Below, piece by piece: positions 7,901 to 9,260 of a stretch of 9,260 nt of DNA. Below the pieces are notes generated by a model. That model saw only the letters and a program-made list of their open reading frames with translations. It was not told the origin of the DNA and made no database searches. Position numbers and translations under genes: made by a program. The DNA is from Rubritepida sp. Lineage in GTDB: Bacteria; Pseudomonadota; Alphaproteobacteria; Acetobacterales; Acetobacteraceae. Position 1 is the stretch's first letter, and each line of letters begins with the position of its first letter. The stretch is taken from NCBI GenBank assembly GCA_014376425.1, contig JACMRO010000485.1, positions 1 to 9,260 on the forward strand, in the 5' to 3' direction.

Positions 7901-8104
7901 CTGCCAATGGCACTTTCGACCGGCATCGGCAGCGACGTGCAGAAGCCGCTGGCGATCGTGGTGGTGGGCGGCATCGGGCTGGTGCCCTTCTTCATCCTGG
8001 TGGTGTTTCCGGCGATGATCGACCTTTTCGGCAAGCCGCGTGGCCTGGCCCGGGATGAGAGCATCATGCGGGCGCGCCGCGTACGGGCGGGGTTGGCGGA
8101 ATGA
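4946..8104 (+). CDS. RND efflux pump, heavy-metal efflux (CzcA/CusA) family
   Basis: 1052-aa proton-driven inner-membrane transporter, full length for the family. It shows the duplicated RND plan: a first helix (about 9-33), a large periplasmic loop, helices 2-6, a linker helix, then helix 7, a second periplasmic loop (from about 565) and helices 8-12 ending near residue 1035. The helix-4 sequence LDFGLLVDATVIMVEN places D395, D401 and E408 with the spacing of the proton-relay residues of CzcA (D402, D408, E415). This points to the heavy-metal (HME) branch rather than the drug (HAE) branch. The usual GAV after the second aspartate is ATV here, and a Gly-rich stretch (428-431) follows helix 4. 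DRMRPVLMT and DVQKPLA in the C-terminal half are typical of HME pumps. Metal specificity cannot be read; I see no obvious CusA-style methionine ladder. A G7 run (4932-4938) is the only ribosome-site candidate. Confidence 0.93.
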   Translation: MRQIVAFSLQRRALVLLLFVVFIATGVVGFLRLNIEAYPDPVPPQVVIITQNTGQSAEEIERYVTIPIEVAMAGLPNLNTIRSTSLFGLSDVRVQFTFAYTYEQALQQVLNRLAVLNGLPEGVSPAISPLSPIGEIMRYRLVGPPGFSVDDLKTLQDWVLDRRFKRVPGVVDVTSFGGRSKAYNVTVDLPRMNAFGLNLPDVIAAIRAGNVTVGAGTINIGPQSAVVQGVGLIRSLDDIGNIVLASGSGGTPVLLSDIATVETGSLPRLGVAGHEGDDDVVLATVLMRRGEQTLPTIHGVQAEVARINAGGGLPPGVRIVPIYDREDLVKITTQTVVKNIIEGVLFILVIQWLFLGDFRGALVIAATIPFAFFFAILLMLGRGESANLLSLGALDFGLLVDATVIMVENIYRHLGLARRQPNQGAVSGGGGLTGIQLTILRAASEVDKAILFSALIIIAAFIPLFTLGGIEGRIFGPMSKTYAYAIIGALFATFTVTPALAATLLREDSREKDTLIVRGSRWIHERCYRLAMAARGVTMALAAGLFAATIFLFSLLGAEFLPTLEEGNLWVRATMPATISLEEGQEVVRLIRLTLAEFPESVTVTSQQGRPDDGTDSAGFFNAEFFVPLRPPDQWTTARNRDGLVAAISARLLERTVGIEFAFAQAISDNVQEAASGVKGANAVKVFGPDLDILARIAEEVRRAVENVPGVADLAVFRTLGQPTVAIMIDRARAARFGLQTDDINDVVQAAVGGREAGRLYERGADRNFPIMVRLAAPYRATIDAIARVPVGGPRGATLADVADIQLQGGVAYIYREDAARYVPLRFSVRGRDPSSTVQEAQAVVAARVTLPPGYRLSWEGEFKNLQEAIGRLVTIVPIAFALIAVLLYVQFNNLRETLLVLAIVPISISGGVAALAMAGLNFSVPAAIGFLALFGITVMEGIIFLSHFNHVRHEGLMWREALDQAGVDRMRPVLMTCFASFCGLLPMALSTGIGSDVQKPLAIVVVGGIGLVPFFILVVFPAMIDLFGKPRGLARDESIMRARRVRAGLAE

Positions 8105-8133
8105 GTGAGCGGCGAACGGGATTGATGGCATGA
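8101..8133 (+). CDS. Possible 10-codon coupling minicistron
   Basis: An ATG at 8101 overlaps the pump stop codon as ATGA. It opens ten codons (MSERRTGLMA) closed by a TGA at 8131-8133, which itself overlaps the ATG of the outer-membrane channel gene as ATGA. Such a chain could let terminating ribosomes reinitiate and keep pump and channel synthesis in step. The peptide has no recognisable function. It may be chance: the channel start has its own GGGA eight bases upstream. Confidence 0.3.
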   Translation: MSERRTGLMA

Positions 8134-9260
8134 TTTACTGGCGTGTGCTGGCCATGGTGGCGGCCGTCTCGGTTCCTGCTTTCGCGCAATCGCCGCCGGG
8201 TGGAGCACCGCCTTCGATCTCGCCGCCGCGCACATCGCCGGCGCTGCGCGGCCGGGCGCCCGCACTCGCACCACCCGCCGTGCGGGCCCCCACGACAAGC
8301 ACTCCGCCAGAGGTGGCGGCGGCCCCGGCAGCTGCCCAGCCTCCGCCACCGCCCATTCGCAGCGCCCGCACCCCCCCCAGGGACCGCCAGCCGCAGCAAG
8401 CCCTGCCATTGGGGGCCGGCACCCAGGCGATGACCCTGGCCGAGGCGGAACGGCTGCTGGTCGACCGCAACCTCGCTGTGATCGCGGCGCGCCGCGGGGT
8501 CGGCGCGGCCCGTGCGCAGCGGCTGGTCTCCAGCTCGCTGCCTCCGCCGCAGGTCTCCGTCGGCAACACCATCGCGCAATTCAACGAGGCCGGCCGCTCG
8601 CCGCCCGGCACGCAGGGTGCGCCCACCCCCGGCACGATCCGTGGCGCCCGCTTCCTGGGGCCGGACAACAACATCAGCCTGGGCCTGCAGGTGCTGGTCG
8701 AGCTCGGTGGCAAGCGCACGCTGCGCACCCGCCTGGCCGAGGAGAATATCGGCGTGGCCGAGGCGCAGGTGCTGGACGCTCTGCGCGGCCAGGTTTTCCA
8801 ACTGCGGCAGTCTTTCTACGCCGCGCTGGGGGCACGAGCCAATCTGGAGGTGGCGCTGGCCAACCGCGCCGGGCTGGACCGGACCGAGGCGCTGCTGCGC
8901 CGCCAGCTGCGTGACGGCGCCATCCCCGAAGGCGACGTGCTGCGCTTCCAGGCCAGCCGCGTCGCCTTCGAAGCGGATGTGACGACCAATGCCCAGGCCT
9001 ATGCCGCCGCCATCGCGCAGATCGCGGTGACGCTGGCCGCCGACGCAGCCGATTTCCGTGCCAGCGAGCCGCGGCTCAGCTCCCTGCGCAGCCGCCCAGG
9101 CACCACCGACCTGCTGCGCGCAGCCCTGTCCGACATCGCCTCCGACGTGCGCGGGGACTTCAATGCAATCCCCGATCTGGGCATCGGCCGGGACGAGCTG
9201 GCGACCTCGGTGCAGAACCGCCCCGATGTGGTGGCAGCCCTGCGTCAGGCCACGGCTGCC
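8130..9260 (+). CDS. Outer membrane efflux channel (TolC/CzcC family), 3' truncated by window end
   Basis: Open frame from ATG 8130 through the last base, giving 377 codons without a stop; the gene continues beyond the window. Residues 1-19 form a signal peptide ending AFA before Q20. Residues 20-98 are a Pro/Ala/Arg-rich low-complexity stretch, unusually long for the family. The channel domain begins at MTLAEAERLL (101-110). It continues with the long alpha-helical barrel segments, including the ELGGKR motif (191-196), common in CzcC-type proteins, and the RQSFYAAL and GAIPEGDVLRFQ segments. NRPDV (363-367) marks the usual end of the first structural repeat, so about one repeat is missing. 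The channel would receive substrate from the adaptor-pump complex and release it outside. The gene lies 25 bp after the pump stop in the order adaptor-pump-channel, whereas classical czc is channel-adaptor-pump. GGGA at 8118-8121 supports the start. Confidence 0.9.
   Translation, partial: MIYWRVLAMVAAVSVPAFAQSPPGGAPPSISPPRTSPALRGRAPALAPPAVRAPTTSTPPEVAAAPAAAQPPPPPIRSARTPPRDRQPQQALPLGAGTQAMTLAEAERLLVDRNLAVIAARRGVGAARAQRLVSSSLPPPQVSVGNTIAQFNEAGRSPPGTQGAPTPGTIRGARFLGPDNNISLGLQVLVELGGKRTLRTRLAEENIGVAEAQVLDALRGQVFQLRQSFYAALGARANLEVALANRAGLDRTEALLRRQLRDGAIPEGDVLRFQASRVAFEADVTTNAQAYAAAIAQIAVTLAADAADFRASEPRLSSLRSRPGTTDLLRAALSDIASDVRGDFNAIPDLGIGRDELATSVQNRPDVVAALRQATAA
8371..8378 (+). repeat. Run of eight C inside the channel-gene linker
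   Basis: Eight consecutive C residues code for Thr-Pro-Pro within the Pro-rich linker of the outer-membrane channel. A one-base slip here would shift the frame before the channel domain, so the run is a potential replication-slippage or sequencing-error site. In such GC-rich DNA it may be incidental. Confidence 0.5.

Noticed and set aside
8064..8801. Minus-strand 245-aa frame and plus-strand frames 8143-8433 and 8512-8982 over the channel gene
   Set aside because: The frame from 8130, open to the window end, carries a signal peptide and clear outer-membrane efflux motifs; the others are shadows.

Overview
The window reads as ordinary chromosomal DNA of a very GC-rich alphaproteobacterium. 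A Rhodospirillales/Acetobacteraceae-like host is my inference, resting on the alphaproteobacterial-type SerC, the GC-rich codon use and the gene families present. No tRNA, rRNA, CRISPR array, insertion sequence or phage gene is visible.

Left part (1-1745): serC (phosphoserine aminotransferase) on the plus strand, probably starting at a TTG codon at 167. It converges on a small four-helix membrane protein gene on the minus strand, and the two 3' ends overlap by 26 bp with no terminator between them. Bases 1-166 hold no gene I can support; they contain the serC leader.

Middle (1746-3380): an 84-bp divergent promoter region separates the membrane protein gene from a plus-strand thiamine-diphosphate (ThDP) enzyme. 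This enzyme belongs to a class usually labelled acetolactate synthase large subunit, but its active-site motifs look more like benzoylformate decarboxylase. The divergent region carries a near-perfect 24-bp palindrome centred equally far from both start codons.

Right part (3381-9260): a 214-bp intergenic region with a cluster of five TTCAG/CTGAA half-sites precedes a three-gene operon. The operon encodes a periplasmic adaptor, an RND pump with the CzcA-type proton-relay signature, and a TolC/CzcC-type outer membrane channel. The channel gene is cut by the window end. Together the three proteins would form one tripartite complex exporting a substrate, probably a divalent metal cation, across both membranes. 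The pump-to-channel junction contains a 10-codon mini-ORF joined on each side by an ATGA overlap.

I found no clearly undescribed system. The best leads are the two candidate operators, the minicistron junction, the atypical ThDP enzyme and the long proline/alanine-rich linker in the outer membrane channel.
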